From positions 1 to 21,520 of the IMG/VR virus record IMGVR_UViG_3300023180_000468: a stretch of 21,520 nt of DNA; one strand, given 5' to 3'. The stretch is from a virus. How positions within the stretch are numbered: the stretch's first letter is position 1; every line of letters starts with the position of its first letter. Shown one piece after another: positions 12,501 to 18,920 of the stretch. The position numbers and the translations under genes were made by a program. The notes beneath the pieces are model-generated. The model had not been told where the DNA came from and did no database searches. It saw only the letters and a list, made by a program, of their open reading frames with translations.

Positions 12501-15500
12501 CCAGGTCTAACAAGTCTTACGCCAGACTGAACGTTATCTACTTCACTATAACCAAATGGACCATAGATTGGATTTCCATCATATGCCCAACCAACGATTG
12601 GTGAGTGATTTCCATCAAATGATTCAAAGTTTTGACCAAGGTCTGTGGAGTATCCAAAGATTGCGTGGACCAAAGAATCTTCTTTATCATTCTTATACAG
12701 ATTGGAGAAGATTTTGGTGCTCTTACTTCTAGAGTGATCAGCAAATCTCTCAGCATCATTTACGTGGAGACCTCTAACTCTAGTGTCAAACTTGGCACCA
12801 AATCCTCTTGATCTTACATATATTGAAGTAGCATTACTACTGTAGCCAATGCCACCATTGATTACTATAACATCATCAATACGATTATTAACAATAACTG
12901 GTCTTAAAATAGCACCAGTTCCTGGTGTTTTAGATCTATCTTCTACAACAAGATCTGGGAATGAAACATATCCATCACCCTTATTAAGAACTTGAATAGC
13001 AACGATTTGACCATTATCGATGATTGGCGCTAGCTGCGCGTTATTGCCCTCAGAGATGGTTACAAGCGGTTTCTTATGAAGATTAAGGACAGTAGATCCA
13101 TAACCCGTTCCAGACTCATACAGGTATGCGTCAGCGATGATACCAGTAACTAATGGTGTGAATGTAAACGAACCACCAGTAGTTCCAGCATATGAAACAT
13201 TGGCGTTGATTGTGATAGGTGGATATTGGAATATATGATATCCACTACCAGTGCTTGTGAAGTCTACATACTTCTTCCTGGTAAGTTCGGTAGTTAATGT
13301 TCCGTCAGAACCAAGATTGATGAGTTTGAACCTATCAACATCAATCTTCTCAACATAATATCTGTTATTGTTAGTAAGACCACCAACAGTAGTTTCAGTT
13401 GCTGTATAGATTACAGTCTCACCTGTCTCAAATCCATGTCCCTTGTACTCAATAGTATTGTACTCTACAGAGACATGACTTGGATTTGCTCTTAATTTTC
13501 TGTGGGTATATCCTGAACCACCATCAAGAACTTTAATCTCTCTAAGATTTCCTTGAGAAAGAGTTCTGAATTTATGAATACCTGTAGCATCTGATGGTAC
13601 AGACAATCCAAGAGTATTAATACCAGCGATACCATTCAAAGCATCACCTTCATTAATGTGAAGTTTGACCGTAGTTGTATTGACAACCTTTACAACATAT
13701 TCATCGCCACTAATAAGTTTTCCAGTTTCAGTATTATTAATATCATATGCTTGACCAAGAGCAATTGGATTATTGCCGTTTTGGTTGTAAATGATGCGTT
13801 GACCATCTACAAGACCATGTGCTGTCCTAAAAGTAATAGTTTCATTAGTGATATCAACACCACCACCAAGACTTAGTGGTCTGCTATCGAATTCAATTTC
13901 ACGGAATCTTACACCAACAACGGGTTCCAGGACACATCCTTGACCATTACCGCCAGTCAGTGTTACAGATTCTACATTATCAATATCAAATTCTTGTGGA
14001 TCTACAAAAACTTTTTTGACTGAACCAGTAATGACTGGTTCAACATATGCTGTAGCACCAACACCAGCACTGATAGTAATATTTGGTGGATTAATTACAT
14101 CATAATCTCTACCACCATTGAGAACTTCAAACTTTTCTATAGGACCATAGTAAATTTTATCAGCACTATCAGGACTGCTAATCTCAACACCATCAATCAA
14201 AACACCAATATTTCCAAGATTTCTCTTGGATTCTTTAATACTTGCCAGTGGAGAAGACAGTGGGAACTTTCTTAAAATATTATTGGAGGAGAGTTCTCTA
14301 TCTTCGTGACGAACAAGAGTGAAGTTATGAGTTCCAGTACCTGTAACTGGAGCAAATCTAATGAACTCATTACCAGTCAAAAGTGACTTGGAAGCATAAA
14401 GATAAATTTCTTTTCCATTGACTAACTTAACATAGTAAGTTTCTCCAGAATTTAATCCGGCGAGAGGATTTGTGGCGGTGTATCTAATTTGATCGCCATC
14501 AATAAATCTTACAGGTGTGGCAAACTTAACTGTAGAATATGTTTTAAAGAAATTGCTATATCCACCTAAGTTAACTTCTGTTCCGTCAGGGATAGTAGAC
14601 TCAACAATCTCATCCTGAATTTGATATCCAGGTAAAGAGTGCGAAGCAACATATCCAAATTTACTTAAGTCATCAGTATATACATTCAGTACGTTAGCAA
14701 TATATACACCTTGACCCAACTTAATTACAACACCAGCACTTCTGCTCTTGGTCAAATTTCTTCTGATGCTGTAAGAAACACCAGCAGCAGGTACAAATGA
14801 TGAAATATTACCGAGGGTTAAAGTTCTATTTGTTGGAATCGCAGTAATAATAGCGTCAGCAGATGCCTTTGTATTGCTACTACCAACAAGAATGTCTACA
14901 GAATCACCAACTCTAAACTGTGCTTTATCAATATCAGACTTGACAGCAAAGTTAGCACCATTGATTGACTGTACATTAACTCTTGACTTAGTGTTGTAAA
15001 TCCAAGAGTTGGCAAATACTTCTTTATAAGTCTTATCTTCAGTTGGATTATAGATTACTTCACCAACATTCTTGACGGAAATAACTTCATCTGCTTCCAT
15101 CAAAGGAATATCACTTAGTGCTTCAAAATTAGATAATACTCCAGTGATACGAAGTTCTACTTTCTTCTCAGTATCACCATTCTCATATCCAAAGACAGTT
15201 TCATTTGCCCTGATAGGATCAGTTACTTCAATCTTGGTTGTTACACCAGAGCAACCAAAGAACTGGGTAATACTCTTAGAAGTGTAAGTGATTGTATTTT
15301 CACCACTGATAAGAGTACCAGCAGCAGGAAAACCAATTGTCGAATCAACACTGATAGTAGTACCACCAATCTCAACTGGTTCTAGAACCTTAGAGTACCC
15401 TGGTACAGTGAACTCACCTTCAATTAGATCTCTATCATTATATCCAATAAACAAACCTAGTTTGTAGAATGTCTTATTATTTCTTGTGAATATTTCTACT

Positions 15501-16342
15501 TCAGATACTGAAGCACTGGTATTCAAATCATTCGACTTAAAGATTGTCTGACCTTCAAGTGCTAGTGGATCACCAGACAGTCTTTCTGCGACCACCAGTT
15601 CTCTTCTAATATAATCAGCAGAAGATGGTTTGATAAGTCTTGTCTCAAGGTCAATAACCTTTGCCTCTACGCCATAGAGAACCTTGAAGAGAATAACTAT
15701 AGACTCTTCAATACCTTTGGACTGGTAAAAACTTCTAGCATTTTTGATGAAGTTACCAACATCAAGACCATCAACAAACTTAAGTTCTTCAAATCCTGGA
15801 GTGAAAGTCTTCTTGAGTTTCTTATAGAACTCCTGGAGGAAGAGAGCACTGAGGTTTTGGACCTCAGAGGACGCTGTGTGCGCCTCTGCGGTGGTTTCTT
15901 TGAAGATTACGCTCTGACGGTTGACGTTAGAGAAATACGCCTCTGTAGAGTCATCATATCCAGTGATGCCACTAAATCCACGGATACATCCAGTAAACGT
16001 GGTTTCAGTCTTACCAGTGTAGGTAATGATCTCATCACCAATCTTTAGCAGACCATAATCATCAGGAAAACCTTTTGTTGATGCTACAGTGATTGTAGTA
16101 TCGGACGCAGTGATAGTAGAGGAAAGAGTTGTTTTGCCAACAACAACTTCTGGTACTAGATTATCAACTCTAATATAACGATCGAGGTTATCAATTAAGT
16201 CAGTATTACCGCCCTGAAATTCCTGGGAAATAAAGTACTGTTTAAAAAATTCTACTGCTTTTGGAAAATCGGCAACTAAGAATTCTGGAAGTTGGCTCTC
16301 AATAATCTTATTAAGTTGCACTCTCTTCTCAAAATGAGACAT
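3518..16342 (-). CDS. 7: Giant gp7-like baseplate wedge protein (4274 aa)
   Basis: This gene takes up about 60% of the window and sits between gp6 and gp8, where T4 has gene 7. Residues 1-60 (PEFLVADFPKAVEFFKQYF) and 165-330 (RSFYQSKGIEES at 203-214, LFKVLYG at 218-224, LEGQTIFKS near 262-270) match the C-terminal part of T4 gp7 (RSYDFYSTKGIEAS...LFKVLYNEE...VGQTIY). T4 gp7 is 1032 aa, so this protein keeps the wedge-binding part at its N-terminus and adds almost 4000 residues. The addition holds GFPxxG...IGDEIITYTG modules (about 70-130, again near 320-375), HGFxTGDxVxY repeats, GGxGY repeats, a YHYH-like domain (about 1215-1355), and a C-terminal section with GINGVLQRPG-like and FKPFDWIKQKKD motifs. 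No frameshift or internal stop was seen. The ATG at 16342 has an AGAGAGGA ribosome site at 16351-16358, spaced eight bases, and lies three bases after the gp6 stop. Confidence 0.85.
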   Translation of the reverse strand: MSHFEKRVQLNKIIESQLPEFLVADFPKAVEFFKQYFISQEFQGGNTDLIDNLDRYIRVDNLVPEVVVGKTTLSSTITASDTTITVASTKGFPDDYGLLKIGDEIITYTGKTETTFTGCIRGFSGITGYDDSTEAYFSNVNRQSVIFKETTAEAHTASSEVQNLSALFLQEFYKKLKKTFTPGFEELKFVDGLDVGNFIKNARSFYQSKGIEESIVILFKVLYGVEAKVIDLETRLIKPSSADYIRRELVVAERLSGDPLALEGQTIFKSNDLNTSASVSEVEIFTRNNKTFYKLGLFIGYNDRDLIEGEFTVPGYSKVLEPVEIGGTTISVDSTIGFPAAGTLISGENTITYTSKSITQFFGCSGVTTKIEVTDPIRANETVFGYENGDTEKKVELRITGVLSNFEALSDIPLMEADEVISVKNVGEVIYNPTEDKTYKEVFANSWIYNTKSRVNVQSINGANFAVKSDIDKAQFRVGDSVDILVGSSNTKASADAIITAIPTNRTLTLGNISSFVPAAGVSYSIRRNLTKSRSAGVVIKLGQGVYIANVLNVYTDDLSKFGYVASHSLPGYQIQDEIVESTIPDGTEVNLGGYSNFFKTYSTVKFATPVRFIDGDQIRYTATNPLAGLNSGETYYVKLVNGKEIYLYASKSLLTGNEFIRFAPVTGTGTHNFTLVRHEDRELSSNNILRKFPLSSPLASIKESKRNLGNIGVLIDGVEISSPDSADKIYYGPIEKFEVLNGGRDYDVINPPNITISAGVGATAYVEPVITGSVKKVFVDPQEFDIDNVESVTLTGGNGQGCVLEPVVGVRFREIEFDSRPLSLGGGVDITNETITFRTAHGLVDGQRIIYNQNGNNPIALGQAYDINNTETGKLISGDEYVVKVVNTTTVKLHINEGDALNGIAGINTLGLSVPSDATGIHKFRTLSQGNLREIKVLDGGSGYTHRKLRANPSHVSVEYNTIEYKGHGFETGETVIYTATETTVGGLTNNNRYYVEKIDVDRFKLINLGSDGTLTTELTRKKYVDFTSTGSGYHIFQYPPITINANVSYAGTTGGSFTFTPLVTGIIADAYLYESGTGYGSTVLNLHKKPLVTISEGNNAQLAPIIDNGQIVAIQVLNKGDGYVSFPDLVVEDRSKTPGTGAILRPVIVNNRIDDVIVINGGIGYSSNATSIYVRSRGFGAKFDTRVRGLHVNDAERFADHSRSKSTKIFSNLYKNDKEDSLVHAIFGYSTDLGQNFESFDGNHSPIVGWAYDGNPIYGPFGYSEVDNVQSGVRLVRPGYEIKTSLVADRPGFTAGFFTDDYQYTGVGDLDRHNGRFCKTPEFPNGVYAYFVGVTTSATSSDLEPLYPYFIGESYKSEAIKENFTLDHSFDFNNSNLVRNTFPYNVAKKEADYDFFNEGYESFDQTSVVESVTQGVVDEIKVIDGGIGYRIGDRVDFNIEGTGGVGIRGEVSELVGVAVTAIDTSLDTYENATLIWDNDRQISAYTVGGWNVENNDTVLVTGLSTSVVGLNGSHKIGFSTETVSLAGTMTAYSSQPHGVFEDIFVSSPLQTVSVGSTITVKSSDGVELLTVLNNYNNGVLRVKRYGTAGVAHSFSSELRLNGDRITLPIKTSKFKSTLDSVAFFNAQDSVGVGTTSTLKTFTIGNVQETISVPNRSIYIPNHPFNTGEEVIFTKSNKPGTASITAANNAAQANSFSIPDNTSLTSTLYIINKGADYIGLATQVGLTTAGNGLYFFSTGSDNSEYRLTTNRSKITADVSKIKTVVSCGATHGLEYGDTIKFNVVPNSTVGTGTSTAVRVKFNEDEKKILINPTGITSSAIDTATNQITINNHGYKTGDKVYYESVEVASGLHTGSYFVIEDTSDKFRLAETRYESNPLTEQEVNIVGTGDTNHTFSLINPPINIVKNNNLKFDLSDTSLRGYQLKIYTDSQFSNEYVSSYDSRNFNVVGVGTVGVAATASLTLNYSTNTPTKLFYGIEKGGYISTADKEVVGFSELNYVDSPYNGTYNVFGVGSTSFAFSPSKLPEILNYTQDTATLSYTTKSANAINGSIGKIKTLSKGFNFSKLPKFKEVVSTNGYNANVSAASTSIGRIKKVRFKDIGYDYHSDKTLRPEADVPPIIEIDNLDTISSINIESGGSRYLSDPGLILFNDTTKEVIDTTTFVAKAPNGAISEVEQLGPIFGLQSEPHRLIAINNSNGVGISSMQTGSQGIATCTLTTPILGFTTALFAPGDEVFVEGVSLASTGTGYNSEDYDYKFFEVVDYNNASPATLTFQLVSGGVGLSTNPGIAKINQSGFAQIINKKNYPVINIIQNRSPFEINEQLYVDNGTGFVQTDLKVSLVREDYIKIRGTYNLQKGAKIRGVVSGTVADVTGIDRKRAKFNINYSSKNDIGWRNDIGKISEDYQVTPNNDYYQNLSYSVKSPITWEEFSSPLNSIVHPAGLKNFADVGVTSTGSARAGLGGSTTSIVVLDVINERRVDTINNFDNTVDVDVEQSSVGNFLKSNKLQIQNRKLTSYTECRTNRVLIHDDISDKFSSRGFQDTFSELEEVDAQDNLVRYTIQIVDPDNGHVQLSELVLQTTNTDTFLFEKYSAHSNHKLGDFSADVDDIGTRSLFFTPTDPYETDHDIKILRKSYLYQQLPSGDVGIGTSAFGSVTLSGSFVAGITSIGSINDPWRSVSGISSVKTLVSYAATNFNGAFASVEIGDRFTNETNYIEAFIDFDGTNTYLSEYYFDATTQSYSATQTGVLETEYDSSENIVRLKARNVGVSSLVSYDVRSTVVGFAASTAGIGTYRYLLNNQPQGSEKSARYESTVNSGISTIRVGTFDLSRVSSSNSIVRVSAGSSSAIHQVVIMANNEENDITVVPGPFAPVNNVTGLGTFSGEIDGGNFYLNFHPDAGYEVVTQGYNEVFYREMDFDNQSQPLKFGPTTQNIFLTAFDGLNGLRANRTNFKLTYDGYPIYMKTFDPADTTKLDYATGLFTYRNHFFNTGEELIYTPESTFVGVGKSAVGIGQTADYLGVVTDRLPSRVYPIAITPDTFKLATRKEYAKAGIFVTFTDAGVGNAHELEFTKKLSKTVVGLDGIVQQPITFTPINHILRFNNGGISAGISTFNISGIGSVQPRDILRIDDEYMKVVEVGLSTNTNGQLLGPINGIIAAGTAATHPTVSVERAVVGSSATTHTDGATVRVYRGSFNIVKNEIHFIDPPKGNNRARRNESNLPYVKAEFSGRTFLRSDYDTNMLFDDISDQFTGIGKTYTATIEGINTSGVQPGNGILFINGVFQTPTTQNNTGQNYIIERDTNVGISSFVFTGIESIDGVPISSDTDINQNQIPRGGLIVSLGSTPGLGYAPLVGAKTLVKKDSNGGLTEIVGINTWIGAKSISTASYNKFSGILEIETTEPHYLGGGDSVKLVGLHFTCTPAYSGITTTVFPDHERSLDVYNVIDANRLNVLVGPSSITHHYNHSGQIYKHFSLNHGSGYRGPVSIGVTDLEFEHRFSRSNTDSITASTSDTFTPTAAQYTPHSGVMVLTIGSHTLTTSDTIQIANNSLFFRCSDDQFFTEQSYPRSTDPISGISTAITAVTSNTITVNVGKGGGGGYGAQVSAQVGVGGSLSFSIDAAGQDYVNPRLVIPEPNYENMEVTGVSRLGIGTTTVTGENLLLNLTVGAAGTEHIVGTGATLFNIDTFKVVRNGYSFQIGDVLTVSGLVTAAHLTEPLAPFQLEVTEVFNDFFSAWSFGEMDYIDSIAGYQDGIRTRFPLYYENDLLSFELDPASDLSSAIDLDAVLVIFINGVLQRPGYSYNFTGGTSFTFTTAPKTNDKVDIFFYLGQDGVDVGITTVTETLKVGDDVFIKKHPLFQSTVDQLTNRTLTELLGSDTLETPTYTGPGINSSTFKPFDWIKQKKDKFINGDVVYKTRNNIEPLIFPTAKIIGDINTDSTEIFVDNAQFFDYDEIQYDYKQSTFRCDAFIVTGDEPVSAAFTATVNGLGIVDSLTITNPGAGYTGSTLSIAFAAPKSVGVGVGTTATATATVSAGGTISSVTLTNAGFGYTSTNPPNTIIEVPSATTQSIFNIANVQGFTGIITGIATATGSNGETAIKFMYNSLKDYTTLGKLQNGNATGTLVAGYPIVISDTKVGSGVTSIYSSDNDVVSIGTSFLDNIYIVDSVSSLAANGEVICNVHSGSTLTGIAQTGNFDQTQAGLTTSLGRLSWGRIYNFSDRVNPIAIGVTGFTYNSGLSTHPTIQRRGDFGEINTGAVLSRKPRSSSDLYVDNILPFYGG
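4150..4400 (-). repeat. GGxGY-type repeats near the C-terminus of the giant protein
   Basis: Two tandem units of the form (I/V)xSxTxTNxGxGYT occur here: VDSLTITNPGAGYTGS, then ISSVTLTNAGFGYTS. An alanine/threonine-rich stretch lies between them. The same pattern occurs near residues 950-1180 of the protein and in gp8, which marks it as a recurring beta-structured building block of this baseplate. Confidence 0.6.
12280..12700 (-). other. YHYH-like domain embedded in the giant gp7 (about residues 1215-1355)
   Basis: Within the giant protein, SPIVGWAYDGNPIYGPFGY (1247-1265), LDRHNGRF (1312-1319), NGVYAYFVG (1327-1335) and YPYFIG (1349-1354) follow the motif order of the YHYH family: a G-x-A-x-D-G-x-P-I-Y-G-P segment, an LDxxNGR segment, a Y-x-Y segment and a YPY segment. 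The family name comes from a Tyr-His-Tyr-His motif; here that position reads Tyr-Ala-Tyr-Phe, so the histidine is lost. The biochemical role of YHYH domains is not well established. In a baseplate protein it may be a surface or binding domain, which is inference. Confidence 0.65.
12740..14135 (-). repeat. GGxGY repeat block in the giant protein
   Basis: This block holds a run of units built on V-x-V-L/I-x-G-G-x-G-Y followed by a proline- or glycine-containing strand: VLNGGRDYD (near 14115), VLDGGSGYT (near 13520), YESGTGYGS (near 13110), VLNKGDGYVS (near 12985) and VINGGIGYSS (near 12850). A further copy, VIDGGIGYR, lies just outside near 12060. Spacing is irregular, and some copies alternate with HGFxTGD modules. 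Confidence 0.6.
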
Positions 16343-16345
16343 ATT

Positions 16346-18322
16346 TTATTTCCTCTCTAATGCTCCGTTTGAATAACTTGAAGTATAGTAATCTCTAGTG
16401 AATGAGACGCCAGAAATATCTTCGCCAGATGCGATGACATCTTTAACCATATTTATTCGACTCTTGGAAACATCCAATGTCAAATAGAGATCTTTTAGAC
16501 CAACAACATCATTGGATTCTGGGAATGCTTGAACCTCAATAATTGAGTTATCAGCAACAGTAGAAGTGATGTTAATTGTGTTGAGAAGTATCTCACCTTT
16601 CTTATAATCAACTGTTCCAGCATCCTTAGCAACAACTAATCTATTTCCATTTTTATCAATCTTTACAATGGAAATAATACCCTTTTCAATGTTAAGAGAT
16701 GCTGGTCTTCTCAGGAATGTTTGTGATGCCTCAGTAGCATTTGTGATTTGATCAATACCAGTACCAATAATTGGAGCATCGGTAAAATAAACAATATCAG
16801 AACTACCTGCTAGTGTAAATCCAGTAGACTTAATGTTCAAACCATTAGGATTGACATGGAATCTGTTACCAAAGCAGAGTTCATACTGAGCAAATTGGTT
16901 CTTCAGAACCTTCATATCTCTTCTAATCTTGACTTTAGTGATATTAGAAGTGATAGCAGTGTCAACTCTATCAATAAGTTGTAGTGCTTTACTATATTTG
17001 AATCGTCCACCAAAACGATTCATGTCTACATCTTTAGAATATCTGTTCAAACCAGCAGTAATACTAGTTCTTAGATCATCTGGAGAAGAAACTTGATTAT
17101 TGTTATAGTAAATTGTTGAATCAAGTTCGATATAAAGAACTTTAAGGTCAATAATATTCTGATTGATACCAGCGATTGAGTATTGCTTCAGTCTTGATAG
17201 AATATTTTGCTTATCAAAGTCTGAAACATATGTTCCATTCTTAGGTTTGATACTAATTTGGACTGTACCAAACTTAGGAGGACTTAATTCTTCGCCACCA
17301 ACGACAGCAACCGACTCCATATTGGGATAAACGGAAGAAATAATCGCTTCATAGTCCCTTGCTGTAACTGCTCTGTACTGCGCTGAGTAAAGTCTAGGAG
17401 CAAAGTACTTAATCGACGATACATTCTCTATTTCACCGCCGTTAATCGCTCTCTGGATGGTTGTGACGGGTACTGACGCAGTAGGAATGAGTCTTACACC
17501 ACCATCATCAACAAAACTACCTTGGAAATCAAATAATGAAGGACCATTTCCTGATTCACCATCGGTAACAATATACCTGACAGTAATGACAGCGTTATTT
17601 TCTAATTCTTTTCCAAAATATCCATCACCAAACAGTAATTCATACCTTTCTTCTTGAACTTCTTGAATTAAGAATATTTCAGAGTTCTTATCAATGTTTA
17701 AAATATTATCTACAACGTGATATTCTCTTCCAAGACCAGAATCATTGATACCTTTGACATAAACTCTAACAGTTGACGTATCAATATTAGGATTATCAAG
17801 GATAAAACGCTGATCTTGTGATGTATTAACTAAAAACTGACGTGTCAGGAAAGAACCCTGATACAATTTAATAGGATTATCAGCAGTACCAAACTGAGCA
17901 ACACCATTTTCAACCGTTGCGCTGATGTTTTCAGGTACTGAGAAGCGATATGTGGTATTATCTGATGCGCCAATACACACAAGACCTGCTTCTAAGGAGA
18001 TAAATGCGCCTGAAGTACTTGTTGGAACCGCAAAAGTTACATCTGCGACTGCTGCAGTCTTTGATCTTGGGATATAACCGATGTTTCTTGCCAAAGAAAC
18101 GACGTTTTCACGTACTGTAGCGCCGTCCAGGAAGGATTCATTGACAACTAAGTTCGCATTAAACGCATTGATGTAGGTATTGTAGGCAAGAGTATCGATT
18201 AGGACAGAAAAGTTCGATCCTTCAAAGTCAAAATCCGTGAAATTGGAGTTAGCACGGAGATAATCTTTGATTTGAACCTTAATCTGGTCAAAATCTAGGT
18301 TAGTAAACTGTGTAAAAGGCAT
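16346..18322 (-). CDS. 6: Baseplate wedge protein gp6 (J-like)
   Basis: gp6 forms the inner ring of the T4-type baseplate that joins neighbouring wedges, and it is related to the baseplate J family of contractile systems. This 658-aa protein has almost the length of T4 gp6. Its N-terminus (TQFTNLDFDQIKVQIKDYLRAN, then DFDFEGSNFSVLIDTLAYNTY and SLARNIGYIPRSKTAAVADV) is typical of T4-like gp6 and J-like proteins. The centre (RYELLFGDGYFGKELENNAVI, AVTARDYEAIISSVYPN) carries the conserved J-family FGDGxxG and RDYE motifs. It begins three bases after the gp25 stop and ends three bases before the gp7 start, so it belongs to the same operon. The nearest purine-rich site, GGAGG inside the end of gp25, is about 14 bases from the start, so translation is probably coupled to gp25. 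Confidence 0.93.
   Translation of the reverse strand: MPFTQFTNLDFDQIKVQIKDYLRANSNFTDFDFEGSNFSVLIDTLAYNTYINAFNANLVVNESFLDGATVRENVVSLARNIGYIPRSKTAAVADVTFAVPTSTSGAFISLEAGLVCIGASDNTTYRFSVPENISATVENGVAQFGTADNPIKLYQGSFLTRQFLVNTSQDQRFILDNPNIDTSTVRVYVKGINDSGLGREYHVVDNILNIDKNSEIFLIQEVQEERYELLFGDGYFGKELENNAVITVRYIVTDGESGNGPSLFDFQGSFVDDGGVRLIPTASVPVTTIQRAINGGEIENVSSIKYFAPRLYSAQYRAVTARDYEAIISSVYPNMESVAVVGGEELSPPKFGTVQISIKPKNGTYVSDFDKQNILSRLKQYSIAGINQNIIDLKVLYIELDSTIYYNNNQVSSPDDLRTSITAGLNRYSKDVDMNRFGGRFKYSKALQLIDRVDTAITSNITKVKIRRDMKVLKNQFAQYELCFGNRFHVNPNGLNIKSTGFTLAGSSDIVYFTDAPIIGTGIDQITNATEASQTFLRRPASLNIEKGIISIVKIDKNGNRLVVAKDAGTVDYKKGEILLNTINITSTVADNSIIEVQAFPESNDVVGLKDLYLTLDVSKSRINMVKDVIASGEDISGVSFTRDYYTSSYSNGALERK
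16351..16358 (-). promoter_or_regulatory. Ribosome binding site of the giant gp7 gene
   Basis: The minus strand reads AGAGAGGA, eight bases before the ATG at 16342. It overlaps the last codons of gp6 and fixes the giant gene's start. Confidence 0.6.
16450..16457 (-). promoter_or_regulatory. Possible internal late promoter box AATAAATA
   Basis: The minus strand reads AATAAATA inside the 3' part of gp6, about 108 bases upstream of the giant gp7 start. It is one mismatch from TATAAATA. It encodes ordinary gp6 residues (RINM), so function is uncertain, but its position resembles that of the box before the DUF4815 gene. Confidence 0.3.
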
Positions 18323-18325
18323 TTT

Positions 18326-18727
18326 TTATCGCGTTGCCTCCAATATGAAGGAGAAGGCTTGTGGTGGAAAATCTTGCCCTACAATATCAAAGTAAACACT
18401 GACATTAAAAGAGTTATTATCAGGTCTTGGTTCAACTTGAACTCTTAAATTATCAACTCTATCCTCATAAAATTTGATAGTATTGACAATTTGGTCTTCA
18501 ATAACTCTAGCAGTAGCAAAGTCCACGAACTCAAAAAGAGAATCGCGGACATCAGTACCTAATAATGGTTGAAAAAAGCGTTCCGTCGGGATGGTTTCTA
18601 CTAAATTACGTACAGATCTAACGATTGCACGTTCATTAATGAGCACAGGCAAATCCTTTGTCACAGGATGTGGGTCAAAGGAGAAACTAATATCTTTAAA
18701 TGCTCTTGATACCCTCTGTCGCGCCAT
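18326..18727 (-). CDS. 25: Baseplate wedge protein gp25 (GPW/gp25 family)
   Basis: gp25 is the small wedge protein that helps nucleate the tail sheath on the inner baseplate in T4 and related contractile systems. The 133-aa product is close to T4 gp25 in length (132 aa). The family core is visible: INERAIVRSVRNLVETIPTERFFQP (residues 30-54), LLGTDVRDSLFEFVD (55-69), an amphipathic helix to about 85, and FYEDRVDNLRVQV (86-98). The FF-P...G-x-x-x-x-D-x-LFE pattern is the conserved fold marker. The gene is preceded by a perfect late box at 18753-18760 and followed after three bases by gp6. No strong Shine-Dalgarno sequence is visible between box and start. Confidence 0.93.
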   Translation of the reverse strand: MARQRVSRAFKDISFSFDPHPVTKDLPVLINERAIVRSVRNLVETIPTERFFQPLLGTDVRDSLFEFVDFATARVIEDQIVNTIKFYEDRVDNLRVQVEPRPDNNSFNVSVYFDIVGQDFPPQAFSFILEATR

Positions 18728-18752
18728 TTATAAGGGGTGATTTTCTTAAATT

Positions 18753-18760
18753 TATTTATA
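18753..18760 (-). promoter_or_regulatory. Late promoter box TATAAATA for the gp25-gp6-gp7 operon
   Basis: A perfect T4-type late box lies between the 51-aa gene and gp25, with 25 bases between its end and the gp25 ATG. It is the best candidate for driving the whole wedge operon late in infection. Confidence 0.75.
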
Positions 18761-18764
18761 CCCC

Positions 18765-18920
18765 TCACTCAGATTTTTGATTTGATACCTCATCATTATC
18801 AAATTCTTCTGGACTATCATTAGTCTTATGTGGCATTGACCAATAATCAGTGATTAAACTTTTAGTACCAAATGTTTGATACATGTAATCTTGATCTCTA
18901 TCTACAGGTGAATTGCCCAT
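18765..18920 (-). CDS. Small acidic protein of unknown function (51 aa)
   Basis: The ATG at 18920 opens a 51-codon frame, MGNSPVDRDQDYMYQTFGTK..., ending in an acidic, serine-rich tail (NDSPEEFDNDEVSNQKSE). It has no membrane segment and no domain that I recognise. It lies between the early-side terminator and the gp25 promoter, behind a near-consensus late box, and its stop is five bases from the late box of gp25. Its reading frame and composition look protein-like, but there is no clear ribosome site. A short competing frame starts at 18963 and ends at 18898 (21 codons). The 51-aa frame is longer and fills the gap completely, so it is preferred. Confidence 0.6.
   Translation of the reverse strand: MGNSPVDRDQDYMYQTFGTKSLITDYWSMPHKTNDSPEEFDNDEVSNQKSE

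Larger units (their letters stand above)
7210..14540 (-). repeat. Dispersed HG(F/Y/L)xTG(D/E)xVxY modules in the giant protein
   Basis: Degenerate copies of a roughly 50-residue module recur within this span. Each has H/N-G/H-F/Y/L, TGE/TGD, then V-x-Y, followed by YYV or YFV and a D-x-F-K/R-L motif. Copies are seen near 14540-14280 (DGDQIRYTAT...YYVKLV), 13845-13640 (AHGLVDGQRIIY), 13460-13315 (GHGFETGETVIY...RFKL), 11400-11180 (NHPFNTGEEVIF), 11045-11000 (THGLEYGDTIKF), 10880-10720 (NHGYKTGDKVYY...KFRLA) and 7420-7210 (NHFFNTGEELIY...TFKLA). They are similar in protein but not in DNA, so they are old duplications. The fold is unknown to me; beta-sandwich is a guess. Confidence 0.6.
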
